64,000 nucleotides of DNA, taken from Paenibacillus sp. OVF10 (lineage in GTDB: Bacteria > Bacillota > Bacilli > Paenibacillales > Paenibacillaceae). Shown here piece by piece: positions 53,099 to 64,000 of this stretch. Position numbers and translations under genes: made by a program. The notes below the pieces were generated by a model that was not told the origin of the DNA, made no database searches, and saw nothing but the letters and a program-made list of their open reading frames with translations. Numbering within the stretch: position 1 is the first letter of the stretch; every line of letters starts with the position of its first letter. The stretch covers positions 1,612,001-1,676,000 of the forward strand of contig CP094668.1 in assembly GCA_022836915.1 (NCBI GenBank), read 5' to 3'.

Positions 53099-55213
53099 AT
53101 GAGCAGAAGGAAACTGGTGATTATCGGGAATGGCATGGCTGGAGTGAAGTGTGTCGAAGAGATTATCGCACTGGAGCCTGATACGTATGAGATTGTCATC
53201 TACGGCAATGAACCCCGTCCCAACTACAATCGGATCATGTTATCGAAAGTGTTGCAGGGTGAGCATTCGTTACAGGATATCATTATCAATGATTGGACTT
53301 GGTATGCCGAGCATCAAATCCGGCTATGCGCAGGTGAAACGGTGCACCGAATTGATACCCGAGGAAAATATATAGAGACTGAATCCGGCCTAAGAGAAAC
53401 ATATGATGTCCTGATTCTGGCGACAGGGTCTTCACCGTTTATCCCACCGATTCCGGGAATGGATAAAGAGCGGGTCATGTCCTTCCGGACCATTGATGAT
53501 TGTACGCGCATGTCTGACTATTCCAGAGAATATCGAAAGGCCGCCGTTATTGGTGGTGGATTGCTTGGACTGGAGGCTGCACGCGGGTTGCTGCATCTGG
53601 GTATGGAAGCTGTGGTGGTCCATAATGCACCTTACATTATGAACCGACAATTGGATCAGAAAGCGGCCGCGATGCTTCAGGAGGAGCTTGAAGACCAGGG
53701 CATGTCCTTTCTTTTGTCCAAAAATACGCAGAAAATTACCGGACGATCGCAGGCACAGGGGCTGCTGTTCACAGATGGTTCCAAGCTTGAAGCTCAGGTT
53801 GTCATTGTCGCTGTAGGAATTCGGCCAAATGTGGACCTCGCCAGACGAAGTGGAATCGCCACGAATCGGGCAATTATGGTAGATGACTATATGCGCACCA
53901 GCGTACCGGATATATACGCAGTTGGGGAATGTGCCGAACATCGGGGAATCAGTTATGGTCTGGTGGCTCCCTTATACGAACAGGGGAAGGTGCTCGCACG
54001 TACGCTCTGTGGACAGGAAACGCCTGAATACAAAGGATCTATTCCCTACTCACAGTTGAAGGTATCGGGGGTTGATGTTTTCTCGGCCGGCGAGATCAGT
54101 GGGAAAGGCATGCAGACCGCAATTCAACATCTGGATGGCATTCAAGGCACATACAAAAAAGTGCTGATGCAGGCTGGCAAAGTGCGTGGAGCCATTTTAT
54201 TTGGAGATACAACCGAAGGAACGGCATTGCTTGGACTTGTGCAACGAGGTGCAGATGTGGCGGAATTGGCTCCGCGTGAAGGCGCACCAGACCCTGCTGA
54301 GATGGCTGCTGCGGCATTATCGGCTCAGGAGACTGTCTGTGCCTGCAACAATGTGACCAAGGCTGCGATAATGAAGGCCATTCAGGAACAGGGTCTGGAA
54401 ACGGCAGATCAGGTGAAGGAGCAGACCAAGGCGTCAGGTTCATGCGGTGGCTGTCGCCCGATGGTGGCTGCTCTATTGAAACATACGCATAACCTGAAAA
54501 ATAACGGGGGTACTGGCGTGGTTGCCACACCGGATAAACCTGCTCCAATGCCTGTATGCAGTTGTACGGATCTTGGGCACGCAGAGCTGAAGGAAATCCT
54601 GGCTGACATCGATGTTCTGGAGACAGGGCTACCAGACATATCTTTGATCTTGCAGAAGCTGGGTTGGGGTTCGGAGCTTGGTTGCTCGGTATGTCGCCCC
54701 GTAATTCATTATTACTTACAGGTATCCGGTGGAACGATGATTGTTCGAGAGATCGAGGCTCACTCAGAGATTCAGGTACGCTGGGATGATCATATTCCAC
54801 AGTTATCTTATGCAAGGGATGCGGGTGGCTTGGCTGCACAGCTTCGTGCGCGTTGGATCGACGCAGCGATGCCGTCGCCGGTGAATATGGGAGTCGCACC
54901 AGGACCCGGGTCATTGGTGAGCGCACTAGTGCAGGATATCGGCTTGCTGGCTTCACCGGCTGGATGGGAGATATACGCAGGCGGTCACGCAGAACATCCG
55001 GTCAAGCAAGGTGGCTTGCTCGGGGTGGCTGAAACAGAGATACAAGCGGCAGCACTCGCATCAGCCTGCCTTCAGTGGTATCGCCAAACCGCCTGGTATG
55101 ATGAGCCGTTATGGGCATGGACGGAACGATTGGGGTTCATGACGATTCGGGAAACGCTGCTGGATGACCAGTTACAGAAGGAACTTGCAGCTACACTTCA
55201 AGCTGATATATAG
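53099..55213 (+). CDS. nasB: Assimilatory nitrate reductase, electron-transfer subunit
   Basis: 704 residues. N-terminal FAD/NAD(P)H oxidoreductase (LVIIGNGMAGVKCVEEI; second nucleotide fold AAVIGGGLLGLEAARGL; ATGSSPFIPP), then two BFD-like [2Fe-2S] modules (VCACNNVTKAAI...SGSCGGCRPMV and VCSCTDLGHAEL...LGCSVCRPVI) and a partial nitrite/sulfite-reductase ferredoxin-like half domain. It lacks the paired cysteines for siroheme-[4Fe-4S], which distinguishes NasB from the nitrite reductase NasD/NirB. Passes electrons from NAD(P)H to NasC. Starts after AGGGGC; nasC follows within 25 bases. Expression passes through the leader antiterminator. Confidence 0.87.
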   Translation: MSRRKLVIIGNGMAGVKCVEEIIALEPDTYEIVIYGNEPRPNYNRIMLSKVLQGEHSLQDIIINDWTWYAEHQIRLCAGETVHRIDTRGKYIETESGLRETYDVLILATGSSPFIPPIPGMDKERVMSFRTIDDCTRMSDYSREYRKAAVIGGGLLGLEAARGLLHLGMEAVVVHNAPYIMNRQLDQKAAAMLQEELEDQGMSFLLSKNTQKITGRSQAQGLLFTDGSKLEAQVVIVAVGIRPNVDLARRSGIATNRAIMVDDYMRTSVPDIYAVGECAEHRGISYGLVAPLYEQGKVLARTLCGQETPEYKGSIPYSQLKVSGVDVFSAGEISGKGMQTAIQHLDGIQGTYKKVLMQAGKVRGAILFGDTTEGTALLGLVQRGADVAELAPREGAPDPAEMAAAALSAQETVCACNNVTKAAIMKAIQEQGLETADQVKEQTKASGSCGGCRPMVAALLKHTHNLKNNGGTGVVATPDKPAPMPVCSCTDLGHAELKEILADIDVLETGLPDISLILQKLGWGSELGCSVCRPVIHYYLQVSGGTMIVREIEAHSEIQVRWDDHIPQLSYARDAGGLAAQLRARWIDAAMPSPVNMGVAPGPGSLVSALVQDIGLLASPAGWEIYAGGHAEHPVKQGGLLGVAETEIQAAALASACLQWYRQTAWYDEPLWAWTERLGFMTIRETLLDDQLQKELAATLQADI

Positions 55214-55234
55214 ATGAAAGGCGGGGATGGAAAG

Positions 55235-57366
55235 ATGGGATTATCCGTGAGTTCAGAACCAACAGCCTCCAAGCTCTATGTAAAGGAAACCCAGTGTCCG
55301 TATTGCAGTGTGCAATGCAAGATGACTGTTGAAGAACTGGCTGCACCTGTTGCAGGCCAGCGTCGTGGTGAGTATAGGGTTCAGGGTGTCCCGAATGAAG
55401 CCTCTCAGGGCAGGTTATGTGTGAAGGGCATGAATGCGCATCAACATGCGCTCAGTGGTCAACGATTAATGCATCCGCTCATTCGTCGTAATGGCGAGCT
55501 TGAACCCTGTTCCTGGGAGGAGGCCATTCAGACCATCGCAGAGCGGGTTCAGGACTTGAAAGATTCATACGGAGCAGATACGGTCGGAGTATACGGAGGC
55601 GGATCTCTGACAAATGAAACAGCCTATCTGCTCGGCAAGTTTGCCAGAGTTGCATTGGGGACAAAATATATCGACTATAATGGACGGTTCTGCATGTCAG
55701 CTGCGGCTTCAGCTGGCAGTAAAGTGTTTGGGATGGACCGTGGATTGACGTTCCGACTGTCCGATATTCCCAATGCAGGTTGTATAGTACTCGCAGGTAC
55801 CAATATTGCAGAATGCCAACCTACCCTTCTGCCATACTTCAATCAAGCGAAGGAGAATGGAGCCTTCATTATCGTTATTGATCCACGTAAGACGGCAACC
55901 GCAGCCATTGCCGATCTTCACTTGCAGGTGAAGCCTGGCAAGGATGCCTTGTTGGCGGATAGCATGTTGAAGGTGATTATGGATGCCGGATTGGTTGACC
56001 CTCATTTTATAGGCGAACGAACGCATGGTTACGAGCAATTGATACAAGGGTTGGCTGATCTGCAACTCGAACAGGCGGCACAAGCGTGCGGGGTTGATCT
56101 GGCGCTGATTCGCCAGGCGGCGATGGCTTACGGTGAGGCAGAAACAGGCATGATCATGACAGCACGTGGTGTGGAGCAGCAGACGGATGGGCATATGGCC
56201 GTCAGGCACTTTCTGAACTTGGTGCTCGCGACTGGCAAAATCGGCCGAGAAGGATGCGGATATGGTGCCATCACAGGTCAAGGAAACGGGCAAGGCGGAC
56301 GGGAGCATGGACAGAAGGCTGACCAGCTGCCGGGCTATCGATCCATTGAAAATGAAGCCGATCGTGCCTATGTGGCATCCGTCTGGGGTGTGGACCCTGC
56401 AAGTTTGCCAGGCAAAGGGGTATCCGCCTACGAGATGATGGAGAAGGTCCATGATCAGGAGATTCGGGCGCTGCTTGTAATGGGCTCCAACCCGGTCGTA
56501 TCCAATCCCAATGTGCGTTTGGTGGAAGAAGGTCTGCGCAAGCTGGACTTTCTGATCGTGGCAGACATGTTTCTGTCTGAGACAGCACGCATGGCTGATC
56601 TGGTTCTGCCGGTTACATCTTATATGGAGAATGAAGGTACATTGACCAATCTGGAGGGGCGTGTTCTGCTCCGTGAAAAGGGGCAGCCTGCGCCGGGAGA
56701 AACGCTTGATGATTGGGATATATTATGCCGGATTGCCGCACAATTGGGTAAAGCTTCTTATTTTGAATATGAAACTGCTGAGGATATCTTTAATGAGCTT
56801 CGGGTGGCGAGTCGTGGCGGAGTGGCTGATTACTATGGCATTACCTATGAGCGTTTGCGTAACGAGAAAGGGGTATACTGGCCGTGTTCTGCCCTGAAGG
56901 ATCAGGGAGAAGGACTGCTGTTCGGTGAACGATTTGCTCACCCGGATGGCAAAGCGGCATTCACATTTGAATCCAGCCCGGGCTGGAATGATATATCTTC
57001 GGAGTTCCCCTTAATTCTCACCAATGGGCGTGTGCTGCCTCATTATCTTACAGGGTGCAGACACATCGCAGTCCGGCACTGGCAGCTCGTGAATTGGAGA
57101 ACTTTGTTGAACTTCACCCGGCTACCGCTGCCCGTTATCGTATTCACGATGGAGAGTGGGTAGAGATTCAATCGACGTACGGAAGCTTCACGGTTCGTTC
57201 GCGCATCAAGGATTCGATTCGGGAGGATACCTTGTTCGTGCCGATGCATTGGGGCGGCATTCAGAATGTGAATCGGGCCACCAGACCAGAGTTAGATCCG
57301 TTCTGCCGGATGCCTGGGTTCAAGACAGCAGCTGTAACCATTCGACCGTTGCGTCTGGCGAGATGA
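55235..57366 (+). CDS. nasC: Assimilatory nitrate reductase, molybdopterin catalytic subunit (frameshifted)
   Basis: About 710 residues. N-terminal [4Fe-4S] cysteines 21, 24, 28 and 62 (CPYCSVQC...RLCVKG), then bis-MGD domains (GGSLTNETAYLLGKFAR, GTNIAECQP, IDPRKTATA, GSNPVVSNPN, ENEGTLTNLEGR). The G3 run 57053-57055 lacks one G; restored it reads HYLTGVQTHRSPALAARELENF and continues to 57366, giving the C-terminal cap domain. ATG 55214 immediately follows the nasB stop, but ATG 55235 has GGCGGGGA upstream and is preferred. Reduces nitrate to nitrite in the cytoplasm. Nitrite reductase genes are not in the window. Confidence 0.88.
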
Positions 57367-57431
57367 TTCATGCAGGTTTCAGTTTATAAAGGTTCTCAGG
57401 CGACATAAACTGTTCTAATGGTAGCTTAGCG

Positions 57432-57473
57432 GCTGCGCAGTCCATATTTATATGAGACTGTGCAGCTTTTTTT
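57432..57473 (+). terminator. Rho-independent terminator after nasC
   Basis: GCTGCGCAGTC / GACTGTGCAGC stem (one G-T) followed by TTTTTTT. Confidence 0.92.
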
Positions 57474-57708
57474 GCGTATATGTACGCAAGTAGGCCATAG
57501 TTCCGTGGTTCCACGTAAACATGAGGATTGGCTCATGAATATGGATTGAATTTTAGTTATGATGTTTATTAGGGGTACATATGTACGTATTTTTGATTAT
57601 ATTTTGAGGCCGACAACAGTTTCGAGTTTAGGTTATTACGCATCATGGTATAGATATCGGGGCTTATGGAAGCTTCTTCAAATAGGGCAGGACATAGGAG
57701 GGAACACG

Positions 57709-58128
57709 GTGAACATATGGATAACGGTAAAAAGTCTGGGTAAGCGCAAGCCGGCACTTGCCAAACAAGCTGCCGAACTTCCGGAAACAACCCATACGCT
57801 GAGGCAGCTCATTGAGAACATGGTGGCTCTGCAAGTGAAAGTCCTTCAGGACAAGAAGCAACAGGCAGAATTACTCGCCTTCCTCATGCCGGATGAGATT
57901 GAGACGCAGGGAGCGACGGGGAAAGTCGGGTTTGGCGCAGTATACAATGAGGGCGCTCCTGATCTGGATAGTGCGATGGAGACAGCTATAACCGCCTATG
58001 AGGATGGGTTGTACAAAGTGTTTCTCAACGATGAAGAATTGCAGGAACTGGACAATTCCGTGGTTATACAGGACGGCGACAACGTGGTGTTTGTTCGTTT
58101 TACAATGCTTGCCGGACGTCTGTGGTAG
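57709..58128 (+). CDS. Protein of unknown function (139 aa), upstream partner of the DUF4132 gene
   Basis: GTG 57709 is chosen because TAGGAGG lies seven bases upstream; the frame is open to 57559 without a site. Starts MNIWITVKSLGKRKPALAKQ; helical first half (TTHTLRQLIENMVALQVKVLQDKKQQAELLAFL), then FGAVYNEGAPDLDSAMETAI and AYEDGLYKVFLNDEELQELD. No signal peptide or membrane segment. It ends 24 bases before the DUF4132 start with no terminator between, so the two are one operon. In other Paenibacillus I recall similar small genes beside DUF4132 but cannot name the family. Confidence 0.7.
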   Translation: MNIWITVKSLGKRKPALAKQAAELPETTHTLRQLIENMVALQVKVLQDKKQQAELLAFLMPDEIETQGATGKVGFGAVYNEGAPDLDSAMETAITAYEDGLYKVFLNDEELQELDNSVVIQDGDNVVFVRFTMLAGRLW

Positions 58129-58152
58129 AGAACGATGAAGGAGGAGAACAGG

Positions 58153-61100
58153 ATGAATCAGGAAGAACAAGTACAGGTGTATATGGATGAATTGCAGGAT
58201 AGAGCCAAGTCGTTAACAGGGGTACAGCTTGAGCTGGCAAACTATGTTGTGGAGATCGCCGGGTCTACGTATTTGCGTGGAGATGAAAAGATGTTTTTGA
58301 ATACAGAAAAATTGCTTGGAAGGCTGGCTGCAGAAACGCAGCAACCATTATTCCAGCCACTATTGGATGGGCTCCAGCATCTGGCGAGCGAGTCATTGGT
58401 TGCACGATTCCGTTATATCGCTGAGCGTGCGACTCGTTTCCCATATAGTAACAACTATGAACGCCGACCTTTTCGCACATCCGATCCGGAGCAGCATGTA
58501 GCACAGGTCATCCGCAAACTGATGGGATTGTTCCGAATGGAGATGAAGAATTTCTCCCTGAGTGAATATGTGTCACTTCGTGAGTACAAGCTGGATTATC
58601 TGCATGAGATCCGTTGGGTTCTGGCGGATTGTATCGCATATGAACTGGATCATCAGGGCGGAGATATGAAGCAGGCATTGCACGATATTATCTATGGTGA
58701 CAATCAGACGGCGCTGTTAACCCATGAAATGATCAAAGGCATATTCATGAGCGATCAGGCAGATGCCTATCAGATGGTGGGTGAGTTGCTCGTTGCAGCA
58801 AGGTTGCAGGAAGGGCTGCGCCAAAGCATTGTGGAGCGGATGGATGAAGGAACACTGGAAGCCTATATTTACATATTAAAAATCATCATCGACAACAACC
58901 TGATCCGTTTCAGTTCGGTGGTAAGAGCACTCGCCGTATGGACGGGAATTGGCATAGAAGCAGCCAATCAGCGTGTTGCTGCACAGCTAATTGAACAGGC
59001 GTATGAGGCGCTTGTGCAACCAGAAGTGCGCGAATCCTGGCAGCAGGAAGCGAACGCCAACAAGCTCTTTATCAGCCTGTGGGCGACAGCGGTCATTGAA
59101 GAGAATGAACTGACGAGCAAGATCATCGAGATTATGGATCAAGGCCAATTATATCAGAAGATTGTTGCCCAATACGTACTGGCTAACAGCCAGAACAGAG
59201 AGCTTCGTTTGCACATTGCACGTCGTTATCTGGAGGCGCAGGATACCGAGTTGATGCACTGGATTGTGACCAACTATGATGCCATGTATATGTACAACTG
59301 GAGTTTCGAGAATGGAGAGAATCAGCGTAGTGTCTACGTGTGGCCATTGCCTGCGCTTGAAGATAAGGCATTGAGACGTCAGGACTTTGATCAATTCAAA
59401 CAGATGTTGGCTGTCATTCCAAAAGGCGGATCAGGTGGACCATCGGGTGTACTTGAGTATGTTCACTACCGGATTGATACAGATGATGTAGTGAAGAAAA
59501 TGTTATATCTGGCCGCTTATGATATGGACCCGGAATGGATCGGCGAAGTCATCGCAATCAAGGACAGTTTGAGCCCAGAACTGCGCGGGGAACTGTTGTC
59601 CCAGTTTGTTCAGCATCCCGATAATGAGGTGCAAAGACAGTTTGTGTTTGAGAGTTTGTCTGATAAAAGCATCAGTAATCGGGAAAGTGCGCTCTCCAAG
59701 GCGAAGCAGCTCACGTTGACGGTTGAAGAGATGAAACAGATGGAGGCGCTGATGAAGCTCAAGACAGGCTCACTTCGTCAGAAGGTCATCCATGTATTGT
59801 TACTACAACCCGTGGATCAATTGACGGTTTCACTGAAGCGACTTTTGCAGGCCAAGAGTGAGTTGCAGCGTCTAGGCGCGCTCGAATTGTTGACCGAGAT
59901 TGCGGCAGATCCGGATCGGGCAGATCAGCAGGAGCAATTGCAGCCATTGGCACAGCTGATTGAGACGCCAACCGCGAAGGAACAGAAGTTGCTCGACAAG
60001 CTGACGGATCAGGGGAGTCGCTATACGGCCGCTAATGGGTTTAATTTATTCGATCCGAAGCGACGTGAGCCATTGCTGGAAGAGAAGCGTGACCTCAAAG
60101 GCCACAGTCCGAAGGATATCTTTACACTTTCTCTGGATAAGACCAGACCATTCCTGCAGGGGCTCGATGAATTAGTGCATGAACACAGGGATCATGAGTA
60201 TGAAGTGGAGTACTATGCTGGCTACAAAGACACGTTGTTAGTCGGAGCGAGTCTTCGCTCCAAGGTTCCGTATGGAGAGCGGAATGAAATGAAGCAGATG
60301 GAACAGTTCCCGCTACATGACATATGGGAAAACTTTATTCAACATGCTGGGTTTAGCAGTGTGGAACTGATGCAGCTATACATGGTTATACAGCTCCGGG
60401 ATTTCAATGGCAAATTGAGTGACCATTACAGTTACTTCCATGATCAGTATGACTATGAAGAACTGCAAAAGATTCCGTTATTGGAAGGCTGGCGCAAGTC
60501 GTTTGCCGACCAGATCTATCCTCTGGATGACATCGAAAAGCTACAGCAGATGCTGGATTCGTTAACGTATAAGGATCAGGTAGTGGCACTGATATCGGCG
60601 GCATTTCTGGATAGCGATCCGATCGACACGTTTGAAATAGCTGAGAAAACCTGGGCCTCCATCATCGCGAGTATGCCTGCTGATCGACTCGAGAAAGAGT
60701 CAGGCATGCTTCATATTCTGACTGGACCTTGGAATTATGTGGTTCGTGGCAAAATCCATGACGATAACAGCTTCAAACGTTTCTTCCAGACAGCTTACCA
60801 GTTCACCAGTCTTGTAGAGAGTAGTCATCCGCTGTCTTTACTGTCACTTGAAGATTTTCTGCGTGCGTACCAGTTGAACTTGATTGATGAACAGGAGATA
60901 TACCGACAGGTTCTGGTCGGTGGGAATCGTCTGATGTTTATTCGGGACTTAACATCCACTCGTACAGAAGTGATCGCAAGTGATCCCAAGCTGATTCATT
61001 TACGGGATACGGTCGTTAATCGGATTCTGGAGATCGAGCTGACCCGGGAGAACTCTCTACAGAAGTAAGTACACTTGCCATGAAACTGGAACGAATTGAA

Positions 61101-63120
61101 GGCATGGAACACTGGGTACATCTGGTCTCGGCGATGGATCAGGATACATTTGTCCGTGGATATATCTACAGTTATGGGGACAACACAACACGTAAAGAGA
61201 CGTTTAGCTATCTAATTCAGAATTGTCATCCACGGGATGGAGAAGATGAGAAGCGTCTTGGAGAATTACTCCAGAAGTATCCGGTGAATGAGAAAAATTG
61301 CTGGAAGCGGCTATGTACGCCCCGCAGTGGATGGAGATTGTTGCAAAACATCTGGGATGGGAAGGTCTCCGCAGTGCGGCATGGTACTTCCATGCCCATA
61401 TCAATGAACGCTTTACTGCGGAGAAAGAAACCATCGTGGCCCACTATTCTCCAATCTCACCACAGGACTTTAATGAAGGTGCGTTTGATATCGCTTGGTT
61501 TGAAGAAGCCTATGCTGCTGTCGGGGAGGAACGGTTCAATCTGTTATACGATTGCGCCAAGTACATTTCCGGGGAGCTAACCACCGCAGATCCCAATTGT
61601 TCGCAGATGCTGCACTGGGCAAGCTTCGATTGGACGATATGCGTGATTCCGTGTCAGACAAGCGAAACAAGGATCATTTGTTAACCTACAGCCTGATCCC
61701 ATTCGCGGCTAATCGGGAACAGGATCTGCGTGAGCGATACGACTTCATTCAGAAGTTTCTGTTGCAGAGCAAACAATTCGGTGCACAACGCCGTGCCAGT
61801 GAAGGTGTAGCATCACAGATTGCACTGGGCAATCTCGCTCGTAATGCAGGTTATGCTGATGTTACGCGGCTGATGTGGGACATGGAAGCACGTAAGTTGG
61901 ATGAGATGAAATCCTTCTTTGAACCTCATGCATTAGATGCTGACACGACAGCACAATTGGTCATTGATGAGGAAGGCCAACCCGAAATGGTTATCGTTAG
62001 CAAAGGCAAGACACTCAAATCTGTACCTGCCCGGTTCAAAAAAGATGGATATATCGCTGAACTGAAAGAGCTCAAATCGGATCTGGTGGATCAGTATCGC
62101 CGGGCACGGCAGGAGCTGGAACGTTCGATGATTGCTGGAACATCCTTTACACGTGAGGAAATTACCAGTCTGATGCAAAATCCGGTTATACATCCGCTGG
62201 TAAGAACGCTTATATTCCAGTCAGGTGACAAGACGGGACGATTCGATGTATCATCCAATGGTTTGGTTGCTCCTGGGCCGGAGGGTACGAACCATGCACT
62301 ATCGGAACAGGATCAACTGTTGATTGCTCATCCGCTTCATCTGTATCAGAGCGGAAGCTGGAGTGAATTCCAGCGGGATCTGTTCACCCGTCAGGAGCGT
62401 CAGCCCTTCAAGCAGGTATTCCGTGAGCTGTATCTTCCTAACGAGGACGAATTGGCTAATGGTACGGTGTCTCGTCGATACGCCGGATATCAGATTCAAC
62501 CGAAAAAAGCAGTAGCTCTGCTTAAAGGACGCCAATGGACTGTCAGTTATGAGGAAGGTCTGCAGAAGGTAAGTTACGAGCACAATCTGATTGCGAATCT
62601 CTATGCCATGGCAGATTGGTTCTCACCAGCAGATACGGAGGCACCTACCTTGGAGACGGTGCAGTTCTACGATCGTAAGAGCTACAAACCTGTAGCGCTG
62701 CAAGATGTGCCGCTGACGTTCTTCTCGGAAGTTATGCGTGATATCGATCTGGTGGTCAGCGTTGCACATGTGGGAGGCGTAGATCCGGAAGCCAGCCTGA
62801 CAACAATCGAGATGCGTCACGTCATTGTGAACGAGTCGTTGCGTCTGCTGAAGATCGACAATGTACGTTTGGACGGGAATTACGCACGAATTGATGGTGA
62901 ATTGGGTGAGTATGCTGTTCATCTGGGGAGTGGTAATGTGTTCAAACAAGCTACAGGTGCACTTCATATTGTTCCGGTGCACAGTCAGCATCGGGGTCGA
63001 ATCTTCCTGCCATTCCTGGATGAAGATCCGAGAACAGCTGAGATTTTGTCCAAGGTGATGTTGCTCGCCGAAGATAAAAAGATCAAGGACCCGCAGATTC
63101 TTGCACAATTACAGAACTAG
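58153..63120 (+). CDS. Very large DUF4132-domain protein (three frameshifts)
   Basis: About 1,655 residues when repaired. ATG 58153 has AAGGAGGAG seven bases upstream. The first roughly 980 residues are alpha-helical, HEAT/ARM-repeat-like (for example LQRLGALELLTEIAADPDRADQ). The C-terminal DUF4132 domain is recognisable at RRYAGYQIQPKKAVALLKGRQWT and RHVIVNESLRLL. Breaks: about 61057-61062, the A5 run 61293-61297 (repaired NEKKLLEAAMYAP) and 61595-61598 (repaired TTADPNLFADAALGKLRL). DUF4132 (MolR/YehI family) proteins elsewhere occur with MoxR AAA+ and VWA proteins in chaperone or conflict-type systems; none is adjacent here. Cytoplasmic; function unknown. Confidence 0.8.
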
Positions 63121-63141
63121 AAGTGATTGAACAGAAGTGAG

Positions 63142-63165
63142 CCGCCCCTCTTGGGGCGGTTTTTT
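63142..63165 (+). terminator. Rho-independent terminator after the DUF4132 gene
   Basis: CCGCCCC-TCTT-GGGGCGG then TTTTTT. Confidence 0.95.
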
Positions 63166-63782
63166 ATTTGCTACTCCGATTTTAATGTAACTTCGAATCT
63201 CAATATAACGAGTGTAGAACAAGAATCATGGACGGAAAGTGGACAATATGGAGCAATTCCAACATAAAGGCAGCTGAAGAACCTGTTAAAAGGGACCTCA
63301 GTTGCTTTTATATTTTTGGATATTTCAATGGACCGGATTGGTTCCGTTTTCAAATAGACTTAGGACCCAGAGTGTGTCGACATATTCCTTAATCTGATAA
63401 TTAATTGCATTAATTGGTTGATCGGGAGTGGGTCGAACCGACTGTTTTTAAAAGTAAAGAATTTGTTCGAAAGTAGTTACGGAAATGTAAATAATTCGTT
63501 TTCTTGTTTTGTTATCTGAATTGTTAATATGGTGATTCCAAAGAACTAGGCTTGTTCTAATCGGTCATTTACCAAATTTAAGGGGATGTAATTCATGATC
63601 ATGTCGGCTATCGTTAGGAAGCGAAATCTGCTGACTTGCTTGCAGGCTGCAGTTTCAGAAGCCATGTGCAGGACAACCTGAATGCTTGAAAGACTGGGAT
63701 CAAGCCAGTTTGCATTCCCTTGTATACATGTATTCAATATGTGCACAAGAAAAATGATCAAGAGAGAAGGAGAACTTACAAC
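63166..63782. other. Long upstream region of the GH3 gene
   Basis: About 600 bases, A/T-rich, with no gene of normal size. A 28-codon ORF at 63595-63681 has AGGGG at proper distance and could be a leader peptide. No riboswitch family recognised. Probably holds the promoter and regulatory sites of the secreted glycosidase. Confidence 0.5.
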
Positions 63783-64000
63783 ATGAACAGAAGACTCAAT
63801 CTGATTTTCCTCAAACGATGGTTTATGTTATTAATCATCGTGGCGGTTGCGGCTATGCCGCTGCACGCCTTCGCCGCGGAGGCGGAATCTGGGGCCAATC
63901 GTCCTTGGATGAACAAATCCTTGTCTGCGGAGGAACGCACCGAGCTGCTGCTCAAGGAGATGACGCTGGAGGAGAAAGTTGGATTCGTAACCGGTAAAGT
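63783..64000 (+). CDS. Secreted glycoside hydrolase family 3 protein (3' partial)
   Basis: ATG 63783 follows AAGGAG. N-terminal signal peptide (WFMLLIIVAVAAMPLHAFAAE), then the start of a GH3 N-terminal domain: SLSAEERTELLLKEMTLEEKVGFVTGK, the characteristic first helix of beta-glucosidase/xylosidase family 3 enzymes. Catalytic Asp and Glu lie beyond the window edge. Probably acts outside the cell on beta-glucosides or hemicellulose oligomers. The coding sequence is open at 64000. Confidence 0.82.
   Translation, partial: MNRRLNLIFLKRWFMLLIIVAVAAMPLHAFAAEAESGANRPWMNKSLSAEERTELLLKEMTLEEKVGFVTGK

Overview
The window is a chromosomal stretch of a Gram-positive, low-to-medium GC, spore-former-type Bacillota, almost certainly Paenibacillus. 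The 16S/23S/5S operon (about 15.1-20.1 kb) reads as Paenibacillus. Neighbouring gene orders match the Bacillus/Paenibacillus world: dgk-dck behind an rRNA operon, licT-bglP-bglH with RAT antiterminators, ykoEDC behind a TPP riboswitch, nasB-nasC divergent from a NarK-type transporter. My impression is the P. amylolyticus/P. pabuli side of the genus, but that is from memory of 16S signatures, not a search.

Layout. 0-7.6 kb: end of a MecA/PBP3-type penicillin-binding protein, a VOC protein, two tiny basic proteins, a zinc-ribbon membrane protein paired with an HtrA-like protease, and a TetR-MFS efflux pair. 7.6-12.3 kb: aryl-beta-glucoside operon licT-bglP-bglH on the minus strand, with two RAT/terminator switches and cre-like sites. 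12.4-14.4 kb: a DUF3934-like small protein and a MarR-ABC-2-permease pair. 14.7-20.1 kb: rRNA operon with tandem promoters and no tRNAs. 20.2-23.7 kb: dgk-dck, a four-helix membrane protein, and an Mta-type MerR regulator. 23.7-37.2 kb: thiamine salvage. thiM-thiD-thiE and thiZ-thiX-thiY (with TPP riboswitch) lie on the minus strand and ykoE-ykoD-ykoC (with a second TPP riboswitch) on the plus strand; between them sit a radical SAM protein, a PL3 pectate lyase and a copper-amine-oxidase-N-like surface protein. 37.3-42.1 kb: a PQQ-type beta-propeller protein and a metNIQ-type importer. 42.4-49 kb: signalling block (chemoreceptor, lone PAS protein, large hybrid kinase, convergent OmpR-type regulator). 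49-51.3 kb: an XRE/MmyB-type regulator divergent from a FabF paralogue. 51.4-57.4 kb: nitrate assimilation. 57.7-63.1 kb: an unknown 139-residue protein and a roughly 1,655-residue DUF4132 protein. 63.8 kb to the edge: a secreted GH3 glycosidase running off the window.

Two observations stand out. First, both divergent nitrate-assimilation transcripts carry the same untranslated architecture: two hairpins with hexanucleotide loops having A at loop position 1 and G at position 4, the second overlapping the 5' arm of an intrinsic terminator. That is the layout of RNA targets of ANTAR antiterminators (NasR/AmiR/EutV type). Each promoter also has its -35 box inside a TnrA/GlnR-like dyad, so nitrogen limitation (at initiation) and nitrate (at elongation) may be integrated on both sides.

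Second, at least 25 single-base indels, nearly all deletions and mostly in short homopolymers, break about 17 otherwise normal genes. This is the signature of uncorrected sequencing error, so I annotate those genes as single reconstructed loci and mark where the frame slips. Proteins translated naively from this assembly will be wrong.
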